Shown here: positions 15,028 to 22,927 of the stretch, piece by piece
Position numbering within the stretch: the first letter of the stretch is position 1
How the letters are laid out: each line of letters begins with the position of its first letter
Origin: Oscillospiraceae bacterium
GTDB lineage: Bacteria; Bacillota; Clostridia; UMGS1883
DNA: 44,995 bases
NCBI GenBank assembly: GCA_015068735.1
Contig: SVJW01000012.1
Coordinates: 1 to 44,995, forward strand
Direction of reading: 5' to 3'
Notes under the pieces: model-generated
The model's database searches: none
What the model was told of the DNA's origin: nothing
Seen by the model: only the letters and a program-made list of their open reading frames with translations
Translations under genes and position numbers: made by a program

Positions 15028-15149
15028 TATACAGAATAGTAACATAGCACAAGTAGACTCTTTTTGAGTGATAAAACGCTTACGCTAACATAAAGCACAC
15101 AAAAAAACATTATCTGAAAGGGCAAAATCAAGGAAGCGGGGAGTTAATT

Positions 15150-16028
15150 TTGAAAGCGGATTTACATTGTCACACAAAACTTTCTGACGGCACAATGGGT
15201 ATAGACGATCTCATTGTACTTGCTAAAAACAGCGGCATCAATGTTATTGCCGTTACCGACCACGACTGTCAGGCAGGTACCGTCCGTGCAGAAATCATCG
15301 GCAGGCGTTACGGTATAGAGGTTATACCTGCTGTTGAATTCACAGCTACGGATTCAAAGCGGGGATCAAAGGCACACATCCTCTGCTATCTTGCGGACAG
15401 ACCCGAAAGGCTGGAAGGTCTTTGTAAGAGCAACTCTCTTATAAGAAAAAAAGCCGCCCAGCTTACAGTGGCAAAAATCACAAGAAAGTTCCCTGTCAGC
15501 TCAGAATTTATCGTAAAATGCTGCCAGGGCTCAACAAATATATTCAAGCAGCACATTATGCAGGCTCTTATGGAGTGCGGCTACACAACTTCAATTTTCG
15601 GCGACCTTTACAAGATGCTTTTCACCAAGCAATCAAGAATAAATGTCATCACCGACGCTACATATCCCGAGCCTGAGGATATCATCGACCAGATTCACGA
15701 GGCAGGCGGTATTGCTGTACTCGCCCACCCCGGCTTCTATGATAATTTTGAGCTTCTTGACGAGCTCGTTGCAAAAGGTAAGCTTGACGGCATCGAGGTT
15801 TATCATCCGGAAAACACACCCGAGCAGCAGGAAGCACTTATAAAAATTGCAAAGAAAAACGGTCTTGTTATGACCGGTGGCAGCGACTTCCACGGTGCAT
15901 TCAATATGTATCCCATCAAGCTTGGCGAATACGGTCCTTCAGAAGAGGACGTTGCGGCTCTGCTTTCCTATAAAGCAAAAAAACGCAGAAAACAGAAGAA
16001 GCTTGAAAGCATGGCAAACGAACAATAA
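15150..16028 (+). CDS. PHP-domain phosphoesterase (RNase AM / TrpH-like)
   Basis: A 292-residue PHP-domain metal-dependent phosphoesterase. DLHCHTKLSDG (4-14), VTDHDC, PAVEF, AHPGFYDN and GSDFHG supply the metal-binding His and Asp residues in the usual order. The DLHCHT...SDG pattern with the AHP and GSDFHG motifs fits the YciV/TrpH group, which removes 3'-phosphate from nucleotide bisphosphates and trims RNA 5' ends. The start is TTG at 15150, with GGGGAG eight bases upstream. It is the first gene of the operon that contains the sensory hydrogenase; a second PHP gene occurs near its end. Confidence 0.85.
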   Translation: MKADLHCHTKLSDGTMGIDDLIVLAKNSGINVIAVTDHDCQAGTVRAEIIGRRYGIEVIPAVEFTATDSKRGSKAHILCYLADRPERLEGLCKSNSLIRKKAAQLTVAKITRKFPVSSEFIVKCCQGSTNIFKQHIMQALMECGYTTSIFGDLYKMLFTKQSRINVITDATYPEPEDIIDQIHEAGGIAVLAHPGFYDNFELLDELVAKGKLDGIEVYHPENTPEQQEALIKIAKKNGLVMTGGSDFHGAFNMYPIKLGEYGPSEEDVAALLSYKAKKRRKQKKLESMANEQ

Positions 16029-16062
16029 ACCCTGGAAAAATAACGGGGAAAGGAGAATTCTT

Positions 16063-16635
16063 ATGAGTGATAACGATGTAAAAATTTATGTAAGCAAAAA
16101 GGAGCTCAGTAAGCAATGTGACATTGTTGCCGCAGTCAACGATGTCCGCATTCACAGAGCAAACGGAAATATCGAAAAAGCAAGGCGTCTCGGTGAGGCT
16201 CTTGCGACAATCACCCCCACCAACGAAGAGGGTGCACTGAATGTCAACCTACGAGAGCATCTTCCGCCTAAATTTTTCGCTGCGGACATTCTTTATCAGA
16301 TAAGGGTTCTTCTTGTTTTCGCCTGTGAATCACTTATTCAGCTTGAGATTCCTGTTTCAATTCTCTCAACGGCAGCAGTTACCGCAATGTACGAAAAAAT
16401 CGAAAAGCAGTCTCCCGGCTTTTATGATAACATCTCAAGCGGCGCGGCTTTCACCTTTTACTACCTTGCTTTACAGAAGGGCGGAAACCTGAGCGAAAAT
16501 ATCGGCGAAGCCTTTGCAATGCTCTGCAGCGTTAAAAACAAAGAAAGCTTCGTCAAGGCAGGCAGCACCGTATGGAACATTGCCGTCGATCTGATAGAAA
16601 AAGAAATCGAAAAAGTTCAATTTGAAAACGCATAA
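16063..16635 (+). CDS. Conserved hypothetical protein of the hydrogenase-sensor operon
   Basis: A 190-residue soluble, mostly helical protein that I do not recognise. Its start at 16063 (MSDNDVKIYVSKKELSKQ) has AAGGAG eight bases upstream; the longer frame lacks a site and overlaps the PHP gene. Notable are a charged N-terminus, LREHLPPKFFAADILYQIRVLLVFACESLI in the middle (given here in part: HLPPKFFAADILYQ) and a C-terminal amphipathic helix. There is no signal peptide and no cysteine motif. It lies between the PHP gene and the DRTGG gene, co-oriented and within a short distance, so a role in the same redox-sensing pathway is inferred. Confidence 0.7.
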   Translation: MSDNDVKIYVSKKELSKQCDIVAAVNDVRIHRANGNIEKARRLGEALATITPTNEEGALNVNLREHLPPKFFAADILYQIRVLLVFACESLIQLEIPVSILSTAAVTAMYEKIEKQSPGFYDNISSGAAFTFYYLALQKGGNLSENIGEAFAMLCSVKNKESFVKAGSTVWNIAVDLIEKEIEKVQFENA

Positions 16636-16637
16636 CC

Positions 16638-16660
16638 ATAAGGGGGCTCTGCTCCCTTAT
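16638..16660 (+). other. Intra-operon hairpin
   Basis: ATAAGGG (16638-16644) pairs with CCCTTAT (16654-16660), with a further GC/GC pair inside. There is no proper U tract, so it may be a processing site or partial attenuator rather than a terminator. Confidence 0.35.
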
Positions 16661-16726
16661 TTGCAATTTTATCAATAAAAATTTTCAGTGAGGATAGACC
16701 TGCGCTATCTTCGGAAGGAGAAAAAT

Positions 16727-17089
16727 ATGACAGTCAGAGACATTATCGAAATTCTCGGTGCAGAGGTCATTTGCCGCGACGACCTGCTTGATACCACTGT
16801 GGAAAGGGCCTTCGGCAGTGATATGATGAGCGATGTACTTGCTTTTGTAAAGGAGCAGGCAGTCCTCATTACAGGTCTTGTTAATCCCCAGGTGATCCGA
16901 ACAGCGGAAATGATGGATATGCCCTGCATTATTTTTGTAAGAGGCAAAAGACCCGACCTTAAAATGATTGAAATGGCCGAAGAAAGAGATATGGTAATTC
17001 TCTGCTCTGAAAACGGAATGTTTACCACCTGCGGTAAGCTTTATCAGAGCGGTCTGAAGGGAGGCTGCGTGAATAATGGACAGCATTAA
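16727..17089 (+). CDS. DRTGG-domain protein (first copy)
   Basis: A 120-residue single-domain protein matching the DRTGG domain: GAEVICRDDLLDTTVERAFGSD at residues 9-30 (in part: GAEVICRDDLL), DMMSDVLAF, then GKRPDLKMIEMAEERDMVIL and a C-terminal TCGKLYQSG. DRTGG domains occur with CBS and phosphotransacetylase domains and are thought to bind a small ligand, possibly a nucleotide. The start at 16727 has AAGGAG six bases upstream; the longer frame is rejected. The end overlaps the next gene by 14 bases. A second, more diverged copy lies after the hydrogenase gene. Confidence 0.82.
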   Translation: MTVRDIIEILGAEVICRDDLLDTTVERAFGSDMMSDVLAFVKEQAVLITGLVNPQVIRTAEMMDMPCIIFVRGKRPDLKMIEMAEERDMVILCSENGMFTTCGKLYQSGLKGGCVNNGQH

Positions 17090-17498
17090 GCTTCACTACG
17101 TTGTCCCCGGCGATGATTTCACCAGAGCAGGCGCTGCTTCCGGCGATGTCAAACGCAATCTCAAGACCCTCGGCATCTCCCCCTCCATAATCCGTAACGT
17201 GTCCATCGCTATGTATGAAGGTGAAATCAATATGGTAATCCATGCAGGCGGCGGTGTAATCGATGTAGAAATCACCGAAACAGAAATAATCATGACCCTT
17301 GCCGATAAGGGCCCCGGCATTGAAAATGTTGAGCTTGCCATGAGCGAAGGCTTCTCAACTGCGCCCGACAATATCCGTTCCCTCGGCTTCGGTGCCGGTA
17401 TGGGACTTCCAAATATCAAAAAATATACCGACGAATTCAGCATTGACACAAAGGTCGGTGAAGGAACCACCCTTAATCTTAAGGTATATCTTCAGTAA
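17076..17498 (+). CDS. RsbW-like anti-sigma/serine kinase ATP-binding protein
   Basis: A 140-residue GHKL-fold ATPase resembling anti-sigma regulatory factors. The N box is NVSIAMYEGEINMVIHA (41-57, with E50 and N52), G1 is DKGPGI (77-82) and G2 is GFGAGMGL (104-111), all intact. Such proteins phosphorylate or sequester partner proteins in sigma-factor and redox signalling. It overlaps the DRTGG gene by 14 bases and precedes the hydrogenase-like sensor, so it may be the output arm that reads the sensor state. No cognate sigma factor or STAS antagonist is present in the window. Confidence 0.82.
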   Translation: MDSIKLHYVVPGDDFTRAGAASGDVKRNLKTLGISPSIIRNVSIAMYEGEINMVIHAGGGVIDVEITETEIIMTLADKGPGIENVELAMSEGFSTAPDNIRSLGFGAGMGLPNIKKYTDEFSIDTKVGEGTTLNLKVYLQ

Positions 17499-17534
17499 AA
17501 TACGAAACGGCTTTATGCCGGAAAGGAGACCTCC

Positions 17535-18872
17535 ATGACTACACTTTTTCATTCGGTAAGACTTGACGCAGATAAGTGCCAGGGCTGTACCAACTGCATC
17601 AAGCGTTGTCCCACCCAGGCTATCCGTGTGCGCAATAAAAAAGCCTATATCATCTCCGACCGTTGCATTGACTGCGGTGAGTGTATCAGAGTTTGTCCCC
17701 ACCACGCAAAATATGCTGTTACAGAAAGCTTTAACGAATTACTCAAATACAAATACAGAGTTGCCTTACCTGCCCCTGCACTCTACGGACAGTTCAACAA
17801 TCTTGAAAATGTTGACTATGTGCTTACGGGACTGAAAAAAATGGGCTTTGATCAGGTTACGGAGGTATCAAAGGCTGCCGAGCTTATCAGCAGTGCAACA
17901 AGGGTTATGATCGAAAGCGGCGTGCTCAGGAAACCGATAATTTCATCAGCCTGCCCTGCCGTATTAAGACTTATCAGGACAAGATTTCCCAACCTTATAG
18001 GTAATCTTCTGCCCCTTTATACACCTGTTGACCTTGCAGCAACCATCGCAAGAGAAGAAGCAAAAAAAGAAACCGGTCTTACCGATGAGGAAATCGGTGT
18101 ATTCTTCCTTACACCCTGTCCTGCAAAAAGGACAGCCGTAACAAACCCCCTCTGCTATGAAAAAAGCGGCATCAATGGTGCAATTGCCATAAAAGACATC
18201 TACCCGGTGCTTGTGCAGAATATGGACAGACTTACTGAGCCTGAGCTTGAGCCTCTCGGTGACTCAGGCATAATCGGTGTAAGCTGGGCACAAAGCGGCG
18301 GCGAGGCAGCAGGACTCCTTAAGGAAAGATATCTAGCCGCCGACGGAATAGAAAATGTAATAAACGTACTCGAGGAGCTTGAAGACGAAAAGCTCAACGA
18401 CCTTGACTTCATCGAGCTTAACTGCTGCACAGGCGGTTGTGTAGGCGGCGTACTTACGGTTGAAAACCCCTACGTAGCAAAGGCGAGAATACAGAGACTG
18501 CGTAAATTTATGCCTGTTTCCTGCAACAGTGTTTCCGACGAATACGACCCGGATAACCTCAGCTGGACAAAAGAGCTTTCACCCTCACCTGCCATGAAGC
18601 TTGCAGACAATGTTGTCAAGGCTATGCGCATGATGACTAAGCTCAAGGAAATCGAGGCAAACCTCCCCGGACTCGACTGTGGAATCTGCGGCGCACCCTC
18701 ATGCCGCGCCCTTGCAGAGGACATAGTACGTGGCTACGCTGAGGAAACAGACTGCCTGTTGCATAAATATAAAATCAGCCCTACCCACGAGGACGAGGAC
18801 TGGCTTCCCCTGCCATTCAGAATGAAGGTTATGGGCGATGATCTGAACGAGGAGAAAAACAATGAAGGTTAA
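17535..18872 (+). CDS. Sensory-type [FeFe]-hydrogenase homologue (HydS-like, group C/D)
   Basis: A 445-residue protein: two ferredoxin clusters at C15-C18-C21-C25 and C44-C47-C50-C54, then an [FeFe]-hydrogenase large-subunit domain (about 70-330), and a C-terminal 4Fe-4S domain with C382-C385-C390-C407. H-cluster ligands are C140 (SSACPAV, motif L1), C195 (TPCPAKR, L2) and C298/C302 (ELNCCTGGCVGG, L3). The L1 position occupied by the proton-relay cysteine in catalytic enzymes (TSCCP) is alanine here, as reported for sensory HydS proteins. The C-terminal Fe-S domain and regulatory neighbours support a hydrogen or redox sensor over a bulk catalyst. AAGGAG precedes the ATG. Confidence 0.87.
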   Translation: MTTLFHSVRLDADKCQGCTNCIKRCPTQAIRVRNKKAYIISDRCIDCGECIRVCPHHAKYAVTESFNELLKYKYRVALPAPALYGQFNNLENVDYVLTGLKKMGFDQVTEVSKAAELISSATRVMIESGVLRKPIISSACPAVLRLIRTRFPNLIGNLLPLYTPVDLAATIAREEAKKETGLTDEEIGVFFLTPCPAKRTAVTNPLCYEKSGINGAIAIKDIYPVLVQNMDRLTEPELEPLGDSGIIGVSWAQSGGEAAGLLKERYLAADGIENVINVLEELEDEKLNDLDFIELNCCTGGCVGGVLTVENPYVAKARIQRLRKFMPVSCNSVSDEYDPDNLSWTKELSPSPAMKLADNVVKAMRMMTKLKEIEANLPGLDCGICGAPSCRALAEDIVRGYAEETDCLLHKYKISPTHEDEDWLPLPFRMKVMGDDLNEEKNNEG

Positions 18873-19188
18873 AGAGCTTATTGAAAAACTTCAACTTACC
18901 GTCCTGACAGAGGGCGACCTTGATAAAGACTGTGAGGGCTGCTACAGCGGCGACCTGCTTTCCTGGGTTATGTCAAGAGCAAAGGAAAACGATATCTGGC
19001 TTACCGTTATGGGCAATGTAAATGCAGTTGCAGTTGCAGTGCTTACAGATTGTGCCTGCATCCTTCTTACAGAAAATTCCGCCCTTGACGACGCAGCCGA
19101 ACAAAGAGCTGTTCAGCAGGGAATAACAATCCTTCGCAGCGACAAAAACGCCTACGAGCTTTCCGTGCTTATTTCCGGACTGTTATGA
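18862..19188 (+). CDS. DRTGG-domain protein (second copy)
   Basis: A 108-residue small protein related to the DRTGG protein at 16727: MKVKELIEKLQLTVLTEGDL, then CYSGDLLSWVMSRAKENDIWLT (in part), NAVAVAVLTDCACIL and a C-terminal AYELSVLISGLL. It starts inside the hydrogenase gene (11-base overlap) and overlaps the following PHP gene by four bases (ATGA), so the three are translated together. The same order, hydrogenase-DRTGG-PHP, is familiar in Clostridia. The ligand and partner are unknown. Confidence 0.8.
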   Translation: MKVKELIEKLQLTVLTEGDLDKDCEGCYSGDLLSWVMSRAKENDIWLTVMGNVNAVAVAVLTDCACILLTENSALDDAAEQRAVQQGITILRSDKNAYELSVLISGLL

Positions 19189-19901
19189 GAGTTTACTGTG
19201 ACTTACACCTCCACTCCTGCCTTTCCCCCTGCGGTGATGAGGATATGACACCGTGGAATCTTGTCAATATGGCAAAGATTCTCGGTCTTGACCTTATCGC
19301 CCTTACGGACCACAACAGCTGCGGAAACTGCCGCAGTGCGATGAAGGTTGGCGAGCTTGCAGGTATAACGGTTGTCCCGGGAATGGAGCTTTGCACGGCA
19401 GAGGAAATACACTGTGTCTGCCTTTTTGACGATATTGACAGGGCTGAAGCCTTCAGCAGCTACGTCCGAACCACCCTTCCTCCCGTTAAAAACCGCGAGG
19501 AAATCTTCGGCAGACAGCTTTATATGGATGAGGGTGACACCGTACTTGAATCAGAGGAAGTCCTTCTTACAACTGCTTCTTCAATAAGCATTGATGCTCT
19601 GCCCACCCTTATGAAGGAATACGGAGGAGTTTGCTTTCCGGCACATATTGACAGAGAATCCTACAGTGTGCTTTCCTCACTCGGTGACTTTCCGCCGGAG
19701 CTTGAGGTTACCGCCTTTGAGCTGACGCCTGTAGCCTCGGAGGAGGACTATCGAAAAAATTATCCCGCCCTTGAGGGCAAAAGGCTGTTTCGCAGCTCCG
19801 ATGCCCACTATCTCGAAAACATGAGAGAAAAGGAATTTTACATAGAGCTTGAGGAAAACACCCCTTCGGCTCTGATTGAATATATAAAAAGGAGCGTTTA
19901 A
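19185..19901 (+). CDS. PHP-domain phosphoesterase (second copy)
   Basis: A 238-residue PHP protein, distinct from the one at 15150. DLHLHSCLSPCGDEDMTP, LTDHNS, GMELCTAEEIH, PAHIDR and RSSDAH supply the metal ligands. The SPCG insertion with extra cysteines after the first motif is characteristic of PHP proteins found next to [FeFe]-hydrogenase sensors. The ATG overlaps the previous stop. A redox-dependent phosphoesterase acting on a signalling nucleotide is an attractive but unproven idea. Confidence 0.83.
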   Translation: MRVYCDLHLHSCLSPCGDEDMTPWNLVNMAKILGLDLIALTDHNSCGNCRSAMKVGELAGITVVPGMELCTAEEIHCVCLFDDIDRAEAFSSYVRTTLPPVKNREEIFGRQLYMDEGDTVLESEEVLLTTASSISIDALPTLMKEYGGVCFPAHIDRESYSVLSSLGDFPPELEVTAFELTPVASEEDYRKNYPALEGKRLFRSSDAHYLENMREKEFYIELEENTPSALIEYIKRSV

Positions 19902-19902
19902 C

Positions 19903-20376
19903 GTGAACGAAGTTGAAAGAGCCGGCGCGCTTTTCCTTGAAGGCTGCAACTGTGCTCAGTCTGTATTCACCGCCTTCTGCCATCGCTTCGGTATCGACGA
20001 GGAAACGGCAAAAAGGATTTCCGCAGGTCTCGGCGGCGGAGTCGGCAGAATGAGAGAGGTCTGCGGTGCCGTCAGCGGTGCGGCTATGGTGATAGGAAGT
20101 ATTGTCGCGCCCGTCAACGGTGACGACAGGGAAAGCAAGGCAAAGAATTACGAGCTTGTAAGAGAGTTTTCCGAACGCTTCAGGCAAAGGCACGGCGGTA
20201 CAATAATCTGCCGTGAGATGCTCAGGCTCAATATCCCGATGGAAAATACGGCTATGCCCGAAAACCGCACAGCCGAATATTATAAAAACCGCCCCTGCCT
20301 CAAGGCCGTTGAGGATGCGGCGGAAATACTGAAAAATATTATAGACGAATACGAAAAAGGAGAAATACAAAAATGA
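19903..20376 (+). CDS. C_GCAxxG_C_C family redox protein
   Basis: A 157-residue protein with the family signature: EGCNCAQSVFTAFC (13-26), GLGGGVGRMREVCGAVSGAAMVIG (given in part: VCGAVSGAAMVIG), a later CREM segment and a C-terminal CLKAVEDAAEIL. The conserved cysteines may bind a metal or Fe-S cluster; the biochemical role is unknown. The start is GTG at 19903, eight bases after AAGGAG. It overlaps the flavodoxin gene by four bases. Membership in this operon fits a redox accessory function. Confidence 0.82.
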   Translation: MNEVERAGALFLEGCNCAQSVFTAFCHRFGIDEETAKRISAGLGGGVGRMREVCGAVSGAAMVIGSIVAPVNGDDRESKAKNYELVREFSERFRQRHGGTIICREMLRLNIPMENTAMPENRTAEYYKNRPCLKAVEDAAEILKNIIDEYEKGEIQK

Positions 20377-21785
20377 ACATTCTTATCGTAAACGGAAGCC
20401 CCAAGGGCAGATACAGCATCACACTTCAGACCTGCAAATACCTTGAGCTTCTTCATCCCGAGCACAGCTTCGAGGTTATCCACGCCGGTCAGATTATCAA
20501 AAAGCTTCAACGTGACTTCTCTGTCGCAAAGGAAATGCTTGAAAGAGCCGACCTTATTCTTTTCTCATACCCGGTTTATACCTTCATCGCTCCCTCTCAG
20601 CTTCATTACTTTATCGACCTTATGAAAAAGAGCGGAGTTGACTTTTCCGACAAGTTTGCAACCCAGATTACCACCTCGAAGCACTTCTATGACATCACCG
20701 CACACAAGTATGTTGAGGATAACTGCTACGATATGGGTCTCAAATATATCAAGGGACTTTCCGCAGATATGGACGACCTTTCAACAAAAAAAGGACAGAA
20801 GGATGCCGAGGAATTCTTCAACCTTGTTTTATGGCAGGCGGAAAACAACTTCTATGAGCTTCCTCAGCGTGAAAAGCGCAAGGTGAAAAAGCCCGTAAAG
20901 GCAACCGACAGCTGCGACAACATCGCAAAAAGCGGCGGCACCGTCGCAATCGTTACCGATGCCACAGCCGACGATAAGAACCTGCTTACTATGATTGAAC
21001 GCTTCAGAAAAAAACTCTCACTTAATACGAAGCTTATAAACATCAGCGAATTCCCCATCAAGGGCGGATGTCTCGGCTGCTTCAGATGTGCCGTATCCGG
21101 TCACTGCTTCTACAAGGACGGCTACGAAAACCTCCTTCGTGAGGAAATCCAGACCTGTGATGCTATTGTTTATGCCTTCACAATAAAGGATCACTCTATG
21201 GGCCCCCGTTTCAAGATGTACGATGACAGACAGTTCTGCAACGGTCACCGCACGGTTACTATGGGCGCTCCCGTAGGCTACCTTGTAAGCGGCGAGTACA
21301 GCATTGAAAAGAATCTGCAGACCATCCTTGAAGGCAGAGCAGGTGTCGGCGGCAACTACCTTTGCGGTGTTGCAACGGACGAGTTTGATCCCGACAGAGA
21401 GGTAGACCGTCTTGCAGGCACTCTCGCCTATGCTGTAAAGAACAGATATACCCAGCCTGCCGACTTCCTCGGTGTGGGCGGTATGAAGATTTTCCGCGAC
21501 CTTATCTTTATTATGCAGGGTCTTATGAAGGCTGACCACAAGTTCTATAAGGCTCACGGACAGTACGACTTCCCCCAGAAGCAGATGCCCCGCGTTCTTG
21601 CAATGTACCTTGTCGGCGGACTTATGGCAATGCCTGTCAAGGGTGGCAAGGCAAAGGCAAAGATGACCGAAATGATGAATGAGGGTATGATTATGCCCTA
21701 TCAGAAGGCGCTCAAGGATGCGGAAAAGCGCAGTGCCGAATTAAAAGCTGAGCTTGAAGCCAAGGAAAAGTCAGAGGTTAAATAA
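20373..21785 (+). CDS. Tandem flavodoxin-fold NAD(P)H-dependent FMN reductase/iron-sulfur flavoprotein
   Basis: A 470-residue fusion of two flavodoxin-like domains. Domain 1 begins ILIVNGSPKGRYS (FMN phosphate loop) and has LILFSYPVYTF. A charged linker (about 166-185) leads to domain 2, which has TVAIVTDATADDKN and the cysteine cluster GGCLGCFRCAVSGHC typical of iron-sulfur flavoproteins, followed by CDAIVYAFTIKDHSMG. The C-terminus is a charged helix rich in K, A and E. It closes the operon before a terminator and could supply or drain electrons for the sensor; the partner is not known. Confidence 0.83.
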   Translation: MNILIVNGSPKGRYSITLQTCKYLELLHPEHSFEVIHAGQIIKKLQRDFSVAKEMLERADLILFSYPVYTFIAPSQLHYFIDLMKKSGVDFSDKFATQITTSKHFYDITAHKYVEDNCYDMGLKYIKGLSADMDDLSTKKGQKDAEEFFNLVLWQAENNFYELPQREKRKVKKPVKATDSCDNIAKSGGTVAIVTDATADDKNLLTMIERFRKKLSLNTKLINISEFPIKGGCLGCFRCAVSGHCFYKDGYENLLREEIQTCDAIVYAFTIKDHSMGPRFKMYDDRQFCNGHRTVTMGAPVGYLVSGEYSIEKNLQTILEGRAGVGGNYLCGVATDEFDPDREVDRLAGTLAYAVKNRYTQPADFLGVGGMKIFRDLIFIMQGLMKADHKFYKAHGQYDFPQKQMPRVLAMYLVGGLMAMPVKGGKAKAKMTEMMNEGMIMPYQKALKDAEKRSAELKAELEAKEKSEVK

Positions 21786-21795
21786 AGCACCAACA

Positions 21796-21827
21796 CCCGT
21801 CGGGAACAAATCCCGGCGGGGATTTTT
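21796..21827 (+). terminator. Terminator of the hydrogenase-sensor operon
   Basis: CCCGTCGGGA/TCCCGGCGGG (21796-21805 with 21811-21820, one G-U pair), loop ACAAA, then GATTTTTC. Confidence 0.75.
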
Positions 21828-21868
21828 CACTCAGAGTGCCGAAAAGCCCCGACTCTATGATTCATAGG

Positions 21869-21897
21869 TTGATTATTCACCCTCTGAGAGCTATAAT
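21869..21897 (+). promoter_or_regulatory. Promoter of the XRE regulator gene
   Basis: TTGATT (21869-21874), a 17-bp spacer and perfect TATAAT (21892-21897), only 18 bp before the ATG. Confidence 0.75.
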
Positions 21898-21915
21898 TTT
21901 ACCGAGGTGATAGTT

Positions 21916-22584
21916 ATGGATATTGAAAAAACAGGTGCATTTATAAAAGCACAGCGAACCGTGCTGAATATGACTCAAAAGGAGCTTGCCGAAAAAATAG
22001 GCTGCACCGACAAGGCTGTTTCAAGGTGGGAAACAGGTAAGGGTCTTCCGGATATATCCTTTCTGATTCCCCTTTCAGATGAGCTGAAGGTTACGGTAAA
22101 CGAACTGCTTACGGGTGAAAAAATCGAGCCTGAGCTTCATTCCCCCGAAGAAGCTCAGAAGGTAGCCGAAATCATAAAAAGGAACGACGAGAACCTTGCC
22201 GCGGTGATAGAGGAAAGTCAGAAAACAATAAAGCGGCACAAAAAATTTTCAACGGGACTTTTCGTCCTGCTGTGCTTACAGATGGTGACCTTCTTTATCG
22301 TCCCCGGTCTCCTGCCCGTCGGGATTTCCCCCGCAGAAACAATGATTATACTCACGGCGATAATCTCCCTGCTCGCAGGCGCAAGCAAAAGCAGACTGAA
22401 GTGGCTCTTCCCCGTTATAATCGCCCTTATGTTTTTACTGATTAACCTTTTCTTCAGGACAGAGGAGGGCTTTCTCGGCTTTGTTGTCTCCCTCTATTTC
22501 GCCGCAGGCTCGGCACTTATAATTGCAGCAACCTCCTCGATGTGCTATCTTTTCAGAAAACTTTCAAAGGTCAAAGAAAGGTGA
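21916..22584 (+). CDS. XRE-family regulator with C-terminal membrane segments
   Basis: A 222-residue protein with an N-terminal helix-turn-helix (about 5-60; MTQKELAEKIGCTDKAVSRW is the DNA-reading part) and a short acidic linker, followed by four hydrophobic segments (from GLFVLLCLQMVTFFIVPGLL onward). Membrane-tethered XRE regulators of this design are common in Clostridia and may respond to envelope state. The ATG at 21916 has GAGGTG upstream; an earlier GTG at 21907 is part of that site. It is monocistronic. The target genes are unknown. Confidence 0.82.
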   Translation: MDIEKTGAFIKAQRTVLNMTQKELAEKIGCTDKAVSRWETGKGLPDISFLIPLSDELKVTVNELLTGEKIEPELHSPEEAQKVAEIIKRNDENLAAVIEESQKTIKRHKKFSTGLFVLLCLQMVTFFIVPGLLPVGISPAETMIILTAIISLLAGASKSRLKWLFPVIIALMFLLINLFFRTEEGFLGFVVSLYFAAGSALIIAATSSMCYLFRKLSKVKER

Positions 22585-22775
22585 TGTCCGCCCGAGGCAC
22601 CGCGAAGCGGCACACACCTTGGATGTGTGTCCCGAAGGGATGACGAGGGTTTATAATCAACGGATTTCCCTTTCACCGACGACTTTCTCTGCGGCGACGA
22701 ATAAAAAAACAGCCGCACCGTCGGGCGCGACCGCAATTCTGCATTTTGCATTTTGCACTTTGCATTAAAAAAGCT
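22585..22775. other. Intergenic region of small hairpins and micro-repeats
   Basis: No supported gene is seen. It contains CACACA/TGTGTG (about 22611-22630), TCCC-GAA-GGGA and a TGCATTT-like micro-repeat (22739-22766), the kind of low-complexity filler that borders mobile elements. The 152-bp repeat starts at 22776. Confidence 0.5.
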
Positions 22776-22927
22776 CCCCGAAGGGGACACTCCACAAGGA
22801 AGTTGTCCCCTTCGGCCTTTGTAATCAGCCAAAAAGATTTAATTGTAGGTATAAATCAATCTATATGGAGGATTACATAATGTCAAATATAATAGAAGAA
22901 TTATTCTACGGAAACCTTGAACCGCAA
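22776..22927 (+). repeat. Left 152-bp direct repeat of the radical SAM island
   Basis: It matches 36930-37081 over its whole length with about ten mismatches by eye. It includes the hairpin GAAGGGGACA/TGTCCCCTTC, an AATTGTAGGTATAAAT segment, the ribosome binding site and the first 16 codons of a DUF6809 gene. Similarity ends sharply at CCGCAA (22922-22927). Confidence 0.85.

Noticed and set aside
15028..15149. Riboswitch in the leader of the hydrogenase-sensor operon
   Set aside because: Only a short GACTC/GAGTC hairpin is present and no known riboswitch core is seen.
19708..20370. Minus-strand open frame (220 codons) opposite the PHP and C_GCAxxG_C_C genes
   Set aside because: The two plus-strand genes carry clear family motifs, and this frame has no recognisable features or start signal.
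21018..21557. Long minus-strand open frame (179 codons) opposite the flavodoxin gene
   Set aside because: It lies fully antisense to a well-supported gene and has no ribosome binding site; it reflects codon bias of the real gene.
22776..22880. Cobalamin riboswitch before the radical SAM island
   Set aside because: The border repeat has a simple hairpin only; no B12-box-like conserved sequence was found before either island operon.
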